A stretch of DNA of 48,518 bases from Oscillospiraceae bacterium (GCA_022793095.1 JAAWCD010000044.1:1-48518), one strand, 5' to 3'. Counted from the stretch's first letter, positions 1 to 6,906 are shown. Notes: generated by a model not told the origin, from the sequence alone. Numbers and translations are program-made.

Positions 1-270
1 ACCTCCCTCATCGGCGGCCTGCAGATGTTCGACGTGCCCCAGATCCTCACCGGCGGCAAGGGCGCCCCTGACCGCACCACCATGACGCTGATTATGTACC
101 TGAATAAACACCTCCAGGCCAAAAACTACGGCATCGCCGGCGCGCTGTCCGTCTTCCTGTTTATCATCAGCGCCATTCTCTGCTGGTTCGTCTTTAAGAT
201 GAACACCGACTCCGACCCGGACGGCTCCAAGTCCGCGGCCAAGCGCGCCAAGAAAGGGGGCAAAGCGTAA
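1..270 (+). CDS. Carbohydrate ABC transporter permease, MalF/UgpA type (C-terminal end only)
   Basis: The frame is open from the first base, so this is the 3' end of a gene that begins outside the window. The 89 visible residues begin TSLIGGLQMFDVPQILTGG, which matches the last periplasmic loop of MalF/UgpA-type inner-membrane permeases. A final hydrophobic segment (about residues 46-65) and a basic tail rich in Lys and Arg follow. Its TAA stop overlaps the ATG of the next permease by one base, so the two are translationally coupled. Together they would form the heterodimeric channel of a CUT1-type sugar importer. The binding protein is probably encoded upstream, outside the window. The family call is firm from context; the substrate is not visible, although the GH3 glycosidase downstream suggests an oligosaccharide or glucoside. 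Confidence 0.85.
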   Translation, partial: TSLIGGLQMFDVPQILTGGKGAPDRTTMTLIMYLNKHLQAKNYGIAGALSVFLFIISAILCWFVFKMNTDSDPDGSKSAAKRAKKGGKA

Positions 271-1112
271 TGGAGAACAAAAAATCCAGCGGACGAACCA
301 TTCTGGCCCATGTGGTGCTGATTATTCTGGCGTTTCTGTGTCTGTTCTTCTTCTACATCCTGATTGTCAACGCCACCCGCTCCCACGCGCAGCTCCAGCT
401 GGGCTTCTCCGCCCTGCCCGGCTCCAGCCTGCTCGCCAACCTCAAAAGCGTCATCAACGACCCGGCCATTCCCATCCTCAAGGGCATCCAGAACAGCCTG
501 ATTGTCTCCGGCTGCTGCGCCGCCATCGTGACCGACTTCTCCGCCCTGACGGCCTACGGCATCTACGCCTACGACTTCAAGCTGAAGCGCGCCGCCTTCA
601 CCTTCATCATGGCCATCCTGGTCATGCCCACCCAGGTGACCGCCCTGGGTTTCCTGCGGCTGATTACCGGCATGGGGCTGGACGACTCCCTGATTCCCCT
701 GATTATCCCCTCCATCGCCTCCCCCGCCGTGTTCTACTTCATGCACAGCTATATGCAGTCCTCCCTGCCCAAGGAGCTGATTGAGGCGGCCCGGATCGAC
801 GGCTCCCGGGAGTTCGGCACCTTCAACCGCATTGTCCTGCCTATTATGAAGCCCGCCATTGCGGTGCAGGCCATCTTCACCTTTGTGGGCTCCTGGAACA
901 ATTACTTCATCCCCGCTCTGGTAATCACCTCCAAGAGCAAGCAGACCCTGCCCATCATGATCGCCACCCTCCGGGGTGCGGACTACATGAACTTCGACAT
1001 GGGCAAAATTTACATGATGATTACCATTGCCATTGTACCCATTGTTATTATTTACCTGCTCCTGTCCAAGTTTATTGTGGAGGGCGTCACCCTGGGCGGC
1101 GTCAAGGAATAA
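270..1112 (+). CDS. Carbohydrate ABC transporter permease, MalG type
   Basis: A 280-residue protein of normal length for MalG/UgpE permeases of CUT1 importers. An N-terminal membrane anchor (residues about 13-35) is followed by about five further hydrophobic segments. The cytoplasmic EAA loop that docks on the ATPase is visible around residue 170 (EAARIDGSREFGTF, then IVLPIMKPA). The ATG overlaps the stop of the upstream permease by one base, so both halves of the channel come from one operon. No ATPase gene follows; many Firmicutes CUT1 importers share a genome-wide MsmK-type ATPase, which is an inference here. A long stem-loop and a rho-independent terminator lie just downstream, before the GH3 gene. 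Confidence 0.93.
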   Translation: MENKKSSGRTILAHVVLIILAFLCLFFFYILIVNATRSHAQLQLGFSALPGSSLLANLKSVINDPAIPILKGIQNSLIVSGCCAAIVTDFSALTAYGIYAYDFKLKRAAFTFIMAILVMPTQVTALGFLRLITGMGLDDSLIPLIIPSIASPAVFYFMHSYMQSSLPKELIEAARIDGSREFGTFNRIVLPIMKPAIAVQAIFTFVGSWNNYFIPALVITSKSKQTLPIMIATLRGADYMNFDMGKIYMMITIAIVPIVIIYLLLSKFIVEGVTLGGVKE

Positions 1113-1115
1113 GAT

Positions 1116-1169
1116 CTTATCCGCAAATTAGGACGCGCACAGTCTGCACACCCCTGATTTGTGGATAAG
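1116..1169 (+). repeat. 17-bp inverted repeat between permease gene and GH3 gene
   Basis: CTTATCCGCAAATTAGG (1116-1132) pairs with CCTGATTTGTGGATAAG (1153-1169) over 17 positions. Both differences would be G-U wobbles in RNA, so the element looks kept as an RNA hairpin. It begins four bases after the permease stop. It could stabilise the upstream mRNA end or act as an operator; neither is shown by the sequence alone. Confidence 0.6.
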
Positions 1170-1178
1170 CGCTCAATC

Positions 1179-1209
1179 AAAAAGCGCCGTCGGCTGACGG
1201 CGCTTTTTT
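1179..1209 (+). terminator. Rho-independent terminator upstream of the GH3 ribosome binding site
   Basis: AAAAAGCGCCGTC, a GGCT loop, then GACGGCGCTTTTTT: a perfect 13-bp stem with a T run. It ends two bases before the GH3 Shine-Dalgarno AAGGAGG (1211-1217). Transcripts of the transporter would therefore be largely stopped before the glycosidase, or attenuated. No separate promoter can be fitted between the terminator and the gene, so partial read-through is the simplest view. Confidence 0.85.
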
Positions 1210-1224
1210 CAAGGAGGAATTTGT

Positions 1225-3633
1225 ATGGAAAAATGGATTCGCGCCCGCTATCAGCCCAACCTGCCCCTGGCGGGAGGCCGGCGGGTGACAGCCAGCCCGG
1301 AGCACATCGCCCTGTCCCGGCAGGCCGCTCAAGAGGGGGCGGTGCTGCTGAAAAACAGCGGAAATCTGCTCCCTTTGGCGCCCGATACCCGGGTAGCCCT
1401 GTTCGGCAAGGGCAGCTTCGACTATGTGAAGGGCGGCGGCGGCAGCGGGGATGTGACCGCGGCCTATGTCAAAAATCTGTATGACGGACTGAAAGAGGAG
1501 GGCGTTCCCCTCTATGAGCCCCTGTCCGTTTTTTACCGGGACTATGTGGAGAGGCGGTATGAGGCGGGGGACGTCCCTGGCCTGATGGCCGAGCCGGAGC
1601 TGCCCCAGAGCCTGGTGGAGTCCGCAAAAAAGGACGCGGATATGGCCGTGATTGTCCTCAGCCGCTTCTCTGGAGAGGGCTGGGACCGGGAGCCGGTCTT
1701 TTATCAGGAGCCGGACTACCCCTGGCCCGACGAGCTGAATATGCCCCGAAAGGCCAAAGACATCTTCCCTAGAGGGGACTACTATCTCACCGCAGAAGAG
1801 CAGTGCATGGTGCGGCAGGTCTGCGCCGCCTTTGACAAGGTGACGGTGGTGCTCAATGCGGGCGGTGTGGCAGACGTCTCCTGGTTCTGGGCGGATGACC
1901 GTATTTCCTCCGCTCTGCTGGCCTGGCAGGGGGGCATGGAGGGGGGCGCGGCCATTGCCGCTCTGCTCACGGGAAAGGCCAATCCCTGCGGCAAGCTGCC
2001 CGACACCTTCGCCCGGGACCTGTCTGACTACCCCTCCACAGCCCATTTTCACGATTCCCCCCACTATGTGGAGTATACCGAGGACATCTATGTGGGCTAC
2101 CGGTACTTTGAGACTCTTCCAGGAGCGGCGGAGCGGGTGTGTTACCCCTTTGGCTACGGACTGTCCTACACCAGCTTTGCTTTGAAGCTGGTAAGCGCCG
2201 GGGCGGAAAACGGCAAAATCAGGGTATCCGTCCAGGTGACAAACACCGGAAACTGTCCGGGGAAAGAGGTGGTCCAGCTCTATTACGCAGCTCCCTGGGG
2301 CTTGCTCCAGAAGCCGAGGCGCTGTCTGGCGGCCTTCCAAAAGACAATGCTCCTGGCACCCGGCGAGGCGGAAACGGTGGAGTTATCCTTTGCTGTCTCT
2401 GACATGGCCAGCTTCGATGACTTGGGGAAGCTCGCCCCCTCCGCCTGGGTGCTGGAGAAAGGGCGGTATACTCTGTATGTGGGGACCTCTGTGCGGGACG
2501 TTGTGGAGTTAGGCTGGGCCTGGGAGCAGAAGGAGACTGAGATCCGTCCATGCGGGGATGTCCTGGCTCCTTCCCACCTGGCTGAACGCCTGTTGGCGGA
2601 CGGGAGCTACGAGAAACTGCCCGCCGCCCCGGCGGTAGACACCGATGCCAACCTGTTCCAGCCCCTCCGCGCCGGGCAGGCCGAGGCGGTGGCTCCCGCC
2701 GCGCCAGGGCGGGGCCGCTGGATGCTGACCCAGCCTTTCGCCGAGGGGGTACAGCCTCTGTCCGCTGTGGCGGAAGGCAAGCTGACCTTGGATGGATTTA
2801 TAGACCAGCTCAGTGACAGAGACCTCATTCACCTGCTGGGCGGACAGCCCAATGTGGGGGTGTCCAACACCTTCGGCCTGGGCAATCTCATGGAGTACGG
2901 TGTGCCAAACCTCACTACCGCTGACGGCCCCGCCGGTCTGCGAATCCAGCCCGAGGCGGGCGTCTGCGCCACCGCCTGGCCCTGCGCCACGCTGCTGGCC
3001 GCTACCTGGGACCTGGAGCTAACAGCCCAGGTGGGAGCCGCAGCCGCCGCAGAGGTAAAAGAGAACAATATCTCTGTCTGGCTGGCTCCGGCGGTGAATA
3101 TCCACCGGAATCCCCTGTGCGGCAGGAATTTTGAGTATTACTCCGAGGATCCGCTGCTCACCGGCAGACTGGCTGGGGCTATGGTGCGGGGCATCCAGTC
3201 CCAAAACATCGCTGCCACGGTCAAGCACTTCGCCTGCAACAACAAGGAGACCAACCGGAAGTACAGCGACTCCCGCCTGTCCCAGCGGGCCCTGCGGGAG
3301 ATTTACCTGAAGGCTTTTGAAATCATTGTTCGGGAGGAACAGCCCTGGGCCATTATGAGCTCCTACAACGTCATCAACGGCCAGCGGGCCTCGGAGAGCT
3401 GGGAGCTGCTGACCGGCATCCTGCGGGGTGAGTGGGGCTACGCCGGTTTGGTGATGTCCGACTGGTGGACTCGGGGAGAACAGTACAAAGAGATTCTGGC
3501 CGGGAACGATCTGAAAATGGCCAACGGCTATCCTGAACGAGTGGAGGCGGCTATGAAGCTGGGGGCGGTCAGCCGGAGCGGCCTGGAGATTTGTGCTAAA
3601 AGAGTGCTGGAATTCATTTTGAGAATTGACTAA
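1225..3633 (+). CDS. Glycoside hydrolase family 3 enzyme (beta-glucosidase type), domain-swapped
   Basis: An 802-residue, probably cytoplasmic exo-glycosidase (no signal peptide). Domains are in reversed order compared with most GH3 enzymes. The (alpha/beta)6 sandwich domain comes first, with GAVLLKNSGNLLPL at residues 38-51. A fibronectin-III-like part covers about residues 300-420. The TIM-barrel catalytic domain is last (about 510-802), with the KH substrate-binding pair at 667-668 and the nucleophile Asp746 in VMSDWW. The same permuted layout is known from the Ruminococcus albus and Butyrivibrio fibrisolvens beta-glucosidases. AAGGAGG lies seven bases before the ATG. Position behind the ABC permeases fits cleavage of imported glucosides; exact specificity (glucoside, xyloside, glucosaminide) cannot be read from sequence. 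Confidence 0.92.
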   Translation: MEKWIRARYQPNLPLAGGRRVTASPEHIALSRQAAQEGAVLLKNSGNLLPLAPDTRVALFGKGSFDYVKGGGGSGDVTAAYVKNLYDGLKEEGVPLYEPLSVFYRDYVERRYEAGDVPGLMAEPELPQSLVESAKKDADMAVIVLSRFSGEGWDREPVFYQEPDYPWPDELNMPRKAKDIFPRGDYYLTAEEQCMVRQVCAAFDKVTVVLNAGGVADVSWFWADDRISSALLAWQGGMEGGAAIAALLTGKANPCGKLPDTFARDLSDYPSTAHFHDSPHYVEYTEDIYVGYRYFETLPGAAERVCYPFGYGLSYTSFALKLVSAGAENGKIRVSVQVTNTGNCPGKEVVQLYYAAPWGLLQKPRRCLAAFQKTMLLAPGEAETVELSFAVSDMASFDDLGKLAPSAWVLEKGRYTLYVGTSVRDVVELGWAWEQKETEIRPCGDVLAPSHLAERLLADGSYEKLPAAPAVDTDANLFQPLRAGQAEAVAPAAPGRGRWMLTQPFAEGVQPLSAVAEGKLTLDGFIDQLSDRDLIHLLGGQPNVGVSNTFGLGNLMEYGVPNLTTADGPAGLRIQPEAGVCATAWPCATLLAATWDLELTAQVGAAAAAEVKENNISVWLAPAVNIHRNPLCGRNFEYYSEDPLLTGRLAGAMVRGIQSQNIAATVKHFACNNKETNRKYSDSRLSQRALREIYLKAFEIIVREEQPWAIMSSYNVINGQRASESWELLTGILRGEWGYAGLVMSDWWTRGEQYKEILAGNDLKMANGYPERVEAAMKLGAVSRSGLEICAKRVLEFILRID

Positions 3634-3793
3634 TTTCGCTTTGGAGACAGAGACGCAATACGTAGTGAGAAGCTGTATTCATAACCGGAGATGGCAGATG
3701 GACAAGGATTTTGCCGCCAGACAAGACAAATTTTCGCCGGAATCCTGACGGATTCCAAGGAAAATTGGCGCGGTATGGCGGGAAAAGACAAGC

Positions 3794-4062
3794 TCAGACG
3801 CCATTCAACGGTTGTGGACGCAGCTTCTTAAAAGCCTGATCCAGCCAGGCCATATCGGACAGGCGGAGCGTCTGCTCCCTGGAAACGCTGCGCTGGAAAC
3901 CGAAGTCAAAGGAATCCGGCGTGTTCCCGGCGGGGAGGCTGGCCCGTTTCCGGGGCGGGGGATCCTGCTTGGGATGTGCAGGCGCTGCTGTCCGGCCAGC
4001 AGGCCGTTTACCCGTTCCAAGGGGGGCCTTTGCATAGACTGCGCGCAGGCCGCTGCCTTCAT
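3794..4062 (-). pseudogene. Small phage-island gene, apparently frameshifted
   Basis: I do not recognise the family. An ATG at 4062 has a strong ribosome binding site (AAGGGAGG, seven-base spacing). The first roughly 35 codons in that frame have the GC-rich third positions typical of this genome. In the second half the coding-like signal moves to another frame, ending with residues such as SFDFGFQRSVSREQTLRLSD and the stop at 3794. The switch falls near a C/G-rich run around 3950-3965. The simplest reading is one protein of about 88 residues broken by an indel, although a programmed frameshift cannot be excluded. It lies 40 bp behind the coiled-coil gene in the repressor operon. Confidence 0.4.
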
Positions 4063-4102
4063 TGCTGTGCCTCCCTTGGCCTCCCGCCAGAGGAGGCATC
4101 CG

Positions 4103-4768
4103 TTATTCCGCTTTTTTCAGCTCCGCAATCTCCAGCGAGTGCAGAGCCACCACCTGCTTGAGGGCCTGCTGCTCTTCCCGCAGCTCCTCTGCGCTGCGCT
4201 TCGTGGCCAGCGTATCCAGGATGGTCTGCTGTCCCTCCGCCAGCAGGTTGAACTTCTGGGTGAACTCATTCTCCAGCCGGAGCTTGATTCCCGCAACATC
4301 GGTCTTAACGTCAGCGACCTCCTTTTTGAGCCCCGCAACGCTGGCCTCCAGCTTCGTCTGGCCCTCCTTGAGCCCCGCAACGCTGGCCTCCAGCTTCGTC
4401 TGGTCCTCCTTGAGCCCCGCAATGCTGGCCTCCAGTTTCGCCTGGCCCTCCTTGAGCCCCGCAACGCTGGCCTCCAGTTTCGCCTGGCCCTCCTTGAGCC
4501 CTGTAACGTCCTCCTTGAGCCCCGCAACGCTGGCCTCCAGCTTCGCCTGGCCCTCCTTGAGCCCCGCAACGCTGGCCTCCAGTTTCGCCTGGCCCTCCTT
4601 GAGCCCCGCAACGCTGGCCCCCAGTTTCGCCTGGCCCTCCTTGAGCCCTGCAACGTCCTCCTTGAGCCCCGTGACACCGGTCCCCAACCGGCCAACCGTT
4701 TCCGTCAGGCCCACCAACAGCTTCCCATGCTCCTCCAATACTGCTAAGATCTTTTCATCGTTGCTCAT
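4103..4768 (-). CDS. Coiled-coil protein made of 14-residue tandem repeats
   Basis: A 221-residue, highly charged, soluble protein with no signal peptide or membrane segment. Residues about 32-145 consist of seven copies of a 14-residue unit, consensus VAGLKEGQAKLEAS, mixed with single seven-residue half units (VAGLKED, VTGLKED, VAGLKKE). Hydrophobic residues fall at heptad spacing, so a long parallel coiled coil is expected. The C-terminal part (about 146-221, with FTQKFNLLAEGQQTILDTLA) is a non-repetitive helical region. The gene starts 22 bp after the S24 repressor stop and has AGGAGC upstream of the ATG, so it is co-transcribed with the repressor. Function is unknown; an oligomerising phage accessory protein is possible. 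Confidence 0.75.
   Translation of the reverse strand: MSNDEKILAVLEEHGKLLVGLTETVGRLGTGVTGLKEDVAGLKEGQAKLGASVAGLKEGQAKLEASVAGLKEGQAKLEASVAGLKEDVTGLKEGQAKLEASVAGLKEGQAKLEASIAGLKEDQTKLEASVAGLKEGQTKLEASVAGLKKEVADVKTDVAGIKLRLENEFTQKFNLLAEGQQTILDTLATKRSAEELREEQQALKQVVALHSLEIAELKKAE
4334..4675 (-). repeat. 42-bp tandem repeat array inside the coiled-coil gene
   Basis: Seven 42-bp units plus 21-bp half units, nearly identical at the DNA level (plus-strand core CTTGAGCCCCGCAACGCTGG). All unit lengths are multiples of 21 bp, so gain or loss of units keeps the reading frame. Such arrays usually vary in copy number between strains. Confidence 0.85.
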
Positions 4769-4789
4769 GTGTCTGCTCCTTTCGTTCGC

Positions 4790-5440
4790 TTAAATCACAG
4801 CGCTCATAAACGCCACCGCCAGGCCCACAACCTCAAAATTGTCCTTCCCCAGCTCCGCACCCCGCAGGATGATCGGCTTGTGGGTGGGATTCTCCGACCG
4901 GAGCTCGACGCAGTCCTCAAACGAATAAAACCGCTTTAACGTGTACTCCTCCCCCACCCGCACAACCGCAATCTGTCCGGGTTCTACCTCCGGCTGAAGC
5001 CGCACAAATACATCGTCTCCATCAAAAATCCGGGCGTTTATCATGCTGTCCCCCACACACCGGAACACCACGTCCGCCTTGATGTCCGCCGGGGCCGTCA
5101 CCGTCTCATTCAACATCTCCCGGTGCAGCGGCTTCCCACAGGCCGTGGCCCCTAATACCTTCCACTCCCGCATCTGGGGAACCGGTATCAGATTCGGCGG
5201 GAGCCGCGCCGGCGCTTCCTCCGTCAAATGGGACTTCATCAGCCCAAAATAGTCCGCCAACGCCTGCACCTTGTCCATCCGCGGGTACTTCTTCCCGTGC
5301 ACCCAGTCCGATACCGTCGAGAACGGAAAGGCCAAATCTGTGGCCAAATCCGCCGTCGTCTTCCCGTAATACCCCATGTAATACTTTAGATTCTGCGCGA
5401 AAATCTGCCGCTGCCGCTCCGCATCCATGTTTCCCGCCAT
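4790..5440 (-). CDS. CI/LexA-like phage repressor: XRE helix-turn-helix plus S24 self-cleaving peptidase
   Basis: A 216-residue repressor. An N-terminal helix-turn-helix (about residues 12-70, with TTADLATDLAFPFSTVSDWV) is followed by an S24 domain (about 95-216). The auto-cleavage site is visible as Cys101-Gly102, the catalytic serine as Ser132 in VGDSM, and the general-base lysine as Lys169 in TLKRF. All parts for RecA-stimulated self-cleavage are therefore present, as in lambda CI and LexA. The start at 5440 has GGAGGG seven bases upstream. The gene has its own consensus promoter and is divergent from the small-gene operon, whose promoter carries a palindrome that is its most likely operator. 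It is probably an SOS-inducible master switch of the phage-like island. Confidence 0.92.
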   Translation of the reverse strand: MAGNMDAERQRQIFAQNLKYYMGYYGKTTADLATDLAFPFSTVSDWVHGKKYPRMDKVQALADYFGLMKSHLTEEAPARLPPNLIPVPQMREWKVLGATACGKPLHREMLNETVTAPADIKADVVFRCVGDSMINARIFDGDDVFVRLQPEVEPGQIAVVRVGEEYTLKRFYSFEDCVELRSENPTHKPIILRGAELGKDNFEVVGLAVAFMSAVI

Positions 5441-5466
5441 GCTGATTCCCTCCCCCTTTTTTCTCT

Positions 5467-5495
5467 AGTGTACGCCAAAAGCGGAGGCCTGTCAA
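5467..5495 (-). promoter_or_regulatory. Promoter of the S24 repressor gene
   Basis: On the minus strand, TTGACA (5490-5495) and TACACT (5467-5472) are separated by exactly 17 bp, 27 bp upstream of the repressor start codon. Confidence 0.8.
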
Positions 5496-5527
5496 TAAAA
5501 AGTTTGAGAGATTTCCTTATTTTAGAC

Positions 5528-5556
5528 TTGACATGACGCTTTAAGCGTGATATAGT
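5528..5556 (+). promoter_or_regulatory. Rightward early promoter of the phage-like island
   Basis: TTGACA (5528-5533), a 17-bp spacer, then TATAGT (5551-5556): a near-perfect sigma-A promoter. It starts 24 bp before the 44-codon gene and diverges from the repressor promoter. A 13-bp palindrome fills the middle of the spacer, so repressor binding would block RNA polymerase directly. Confidence 0.88.
5536..5548. promoter_or_regulatory. Operator O1 (candidate repressor site)
   Basis: ACGCTTTAAGCGT: two perfect 6-bp arms around one central base, inside the spacer of the rightward promoter. The same core occurs again at 5718-5730, which argues for a true binding site of the neighbouring S24 repressor. 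Confidence 0.7.
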
Positions 5557-5579
5557 GGTCTCGGAAAGGAGGAGGCAAT

Positions 5580-5714
5580 ATGCAGGAACTGCCTCGCATC
5601 TCCAAGGCTACCCTGCAAAACTATGAGGCTGGGTACACCGTTCCGGACATCCTCATGTCCCGCAAAATGGAGGAGGTTTACGCCTTTCTCGCAGACTTTA
5701 TTTTTTTGGCATAA
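5580..5714 (+). CDS. 44-residue protein, first gene of the rightward operon
   Basis: ATG at 5580 is preceded by AAAGGAGGAGG, one of the strongest ribosome binding sites in the window, and lies just downstream of the operator-controlled promoter. The peptide begins MQELPRISKATLQNYEAGYT and ends FIFLA. The segment ISKATLQNYEAGYTVPDILM resembles the recognition part of a small helix-turn-helix protein, so a Cro- or excisionase-like regulator is a reasonable guess by position (first gene opposite a CI-type repressor). The protein is too short to assign. It is bracketed by the two copies of the operator. Confidence 0.65.
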   Translation: MQELPRISKATLQNYEAGYTVPDILMSRKMEEVYAFLADFIFLA

Positions 5715-5717
5715 ACA

Positions 5718-5730
5718 CCGCTTAAAGCGT
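5718..5730. promoter_or_regulatory. Operator O2 (second copy of the palindrome)
   Basis: CCGCTTAAAGCGT; its reverse complement ACGCTTTAAGCGG matches O1 at 12 of 13 positions. It starts three bases after the stop of the 44-codon gene, 182 bp from O1, so looping or roadblock repression is possible. Confidence 0.6.
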
Positions 5731-5782
5731 CCGCAAATCACACAAAATGCGGCAAAAAGCGGGACAGAAAGGGGGTGTCACC

Positions 5783-5938
5783 ATGAATATGGAAGTCCAT
5801 GTGACCGTGTCCGGTTTGCAGGAGCTGGACCAGGAGATCGACCGCCTCATGGAACAGAGCGCGGAGCTCAACGAAGCCATCAATGCTTTTCGCCTTCGGC
5901 TTCACCAATTGGGGCTAGAAATCGCCCAGGAAGCATAA
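5783..5938 (+). CDS. 51-residue helical protein of the phage-like island
   Basis: The ATG at 5783 has AAAGGGGGTG in front of it; an earlier in-frame ATG at 5747 lacks a ribosome binding site. The product begins MNMEVHVTVSGLQELDQEID. It has a short beta-like start and then one long amphipathic helix rich in Glu and Leu (ELDQEIDRLMEQSAELNEAI), consistent with a small coiled-coil dimer. There is no recognised domain. It follows the 44-codon gene and operator O2, and a stem-loop lies just after the stop. Confidence 0.65.
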   Translation: MNMEVHVTVSGLQELDQEIDRLMEQSAELNEAINAFRLRLHQLGLEIAQEA

Positions 5939-5942
5939 AAAG

Positions 5943-5975
5943 TCCCCGTCCGGTGTTAGAACGCCAGACGGGGGA
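5943..5975 (+). terminator. Stem-loop after the 51-codon gene
   Basis: TCCCCGTCCGG pairs with CCAGACGGGGGA around a ten-base loop with one mismatch. No T run follows, so it is a weak terminator or an mRNA 3' stabiliser. Confidence 0.4.
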
Positions 5976-6051
5976 TGCAAAACCTTGTTACGACAGTTTC
6001 CGCACCTCTATTTTGCCACAGCGCGGGGACGGAATCAAGGAGGAAGTTCAA

Positions 6052-6126
6052 ATGAAACATCATTCCTTTGGCCAGAGGCCGGACGGGACCTGCGGCTGTT
6101 TGGGAGGGCGGAAGCATGCTCAATGA
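6052..6126 (+). CDS. 24-residue small peptide
   Basis: ATG at 6052 follows AAGGAGGAA with good spacing. The peptide starts MKHHSFGQRPDGTCGCLGGR and ends KHAQ; it has a Cys-Gly-Cys motif and four His/Lys-rich ends. The stop overlaps the start of the next gene (ATG at 6116) by 11 bases, so it may act mainly as a coupled leader peptide. I do not recognise it. Confidence 0.45.
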   Translation: MKHHSFGQRPDGTCGCLGGRKHAQ

Positions 6127-6382
6127 ACCGGTTAACCCCTGTGTGCAGTGCGAGCATGCTCCCTGCCGCCTGCCCCTGAACTGCCGCCGCTGGAACGCTT
6201 ACCTCACCGGCAAACGGAAAGCGCGGGAGGATGCCGCCGCCCTGGCTCAGGCGCAGATTTACAGCATGGGAGACTTTGATTCGGCCGACACCAAGGCCTG
6301 GCGGCAGAAAATGGCCCTGGCCTGTCCCTGGGTCCTGCCTGGGCCGGAGGAGCGGCCCGCCGCGAAGCACGCTCGAAATTAG
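6116..6382 (+). CDS. 88-residue cysteine-containing phage-island protein
   Basis: The start at 6116 has GGGAGGG seven bases upstream, so it is preferred over the longer open frame from 6068. The N-terminus holds four cysteines in a short span (CVQCEHAPCRLPLNC, residues about 9-23), compatible with a small metal-binding knuckle. A basic region (TGKRKARED) and an acidic helix follow. It is soluble with no signal peptide. It overlaps the 24-codon gene upstream and is 12 bases from the next start, so it belongs to the same rightward operon. Family not recognised. Confidence 0.65.
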   Translation: MLNEPVNPCVQCEHAPCRLPLNCRRWNAYLTGKRKAREDAAALAQAQIYSMGDFDSADTKAWRQKMALACPWVLPGPEERPAAKHARN

Positions 6383-6394
6383 GAGGTGGTTTCT

Positions 6395-6652
6395 GTGGCA
6401 ATTTTTCGTGCGCCCAAGCCCGGCGGCTGGAATTTTACCCTGGCCGGGCTGGCCGCCCAGAGCCGGGACGGGATTGCCTCCATTCGGAGCGCGGTGCAGG
6501 AGCTGACCGGGTTCGGCTATCTCCGCCGCGTCCAGCATCACAAGCCGAACGGGGATTTCGGGGAGGTTGAGTGCGGCGTGATTGCGAGTCCCGCCTACTT
6601 CGCCAGGCAGGGCCTGCCGCCCTGCGGAGCCTGCACAGCGGCAGGGAACTAG
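6395..6652 (+). CDS. Helix-turn-helix phage replication-type protein with an internal deletion
   Basis: GTG start at 6395, eight bases after AGGAGG. The 85-residue product begins MAIFRAPKPGGWNFTLAGLA and continues with a winged-helix segment (RDGIASIRSAVQELTGFGYLRR). Proteins of this type in clostridial phages and conjugative elements begin MAVFRV..., then carry about 30 residues (a conserved NHHL...LSLKAKGLL stretch) before the DW.Y/F.. GLA part. Here the two conserved parts are joined directly, so a deletion has probably removed the first helices of the HTH_36-like domain. It may be non-functional. It lies in the rightward operon, and a strong hairpin follows. Confidence 0.6.
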   Translation: MAIFRAPKPGGWNFTLAGLAAQSRDGIASIRSAVQELTGFGYLRRVQHHKPNGDFGEVECGVIASPAYFARQGLPPCGACTAAGN

Positions 6653-6662
6653 CCGTTATGCG

Positions 6663-6703
6663 AAACCCGCACGGCGCGGGCGCTGCAAGCGTTGTGCGGG
6701 TTT
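6663..6703 (+). terminator. Stem-loop after the truncated helix-turn-helix gene
   Basis: AAACCCGCAC (6663-6672) and GTGCGGGTTT (6694-6703) form a perfect 10-bp stem, starting ten bases past the stop. The following T run is short. The stretch 6704-6906 holds no gene that I can support. Confidence 0.55.
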
Positions 6704-6906
6704 GCGATTGCGTGAAACTGCACGCTAGCAAATACGGATGAAAGGAAATACTAATTCCCCCCTTACCCTCCACGACCCGCTCCGCTGCGGGGCTATGCCC
6801 CTTCGGTCCGTTTGCTCCGTTCCGCGTCTTAGCCAGCTGCTCGCGACGGCTTCGCGCTTTGCGCTTTTCTTGATTCTCTTTCACTTTCAGAAAAAAGGGG
6901 CTGAAC

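Noticed and set aside
4334..4675. Regular direct repeats considered as a CRISPR array
   Set aside because: There are no unique spacers; units are contiguous, differ by substitutions and encode a continuous coiled coil.
4062..4793. Long plus-strand frames through the 42-bp repeats (LSPATLASSFAWPS-type repeats)
   Set aside because: They are mirror frames of the coiled-coil gene. The minus-strand frame has the ribosome binding site, operon position and heptad pattern.
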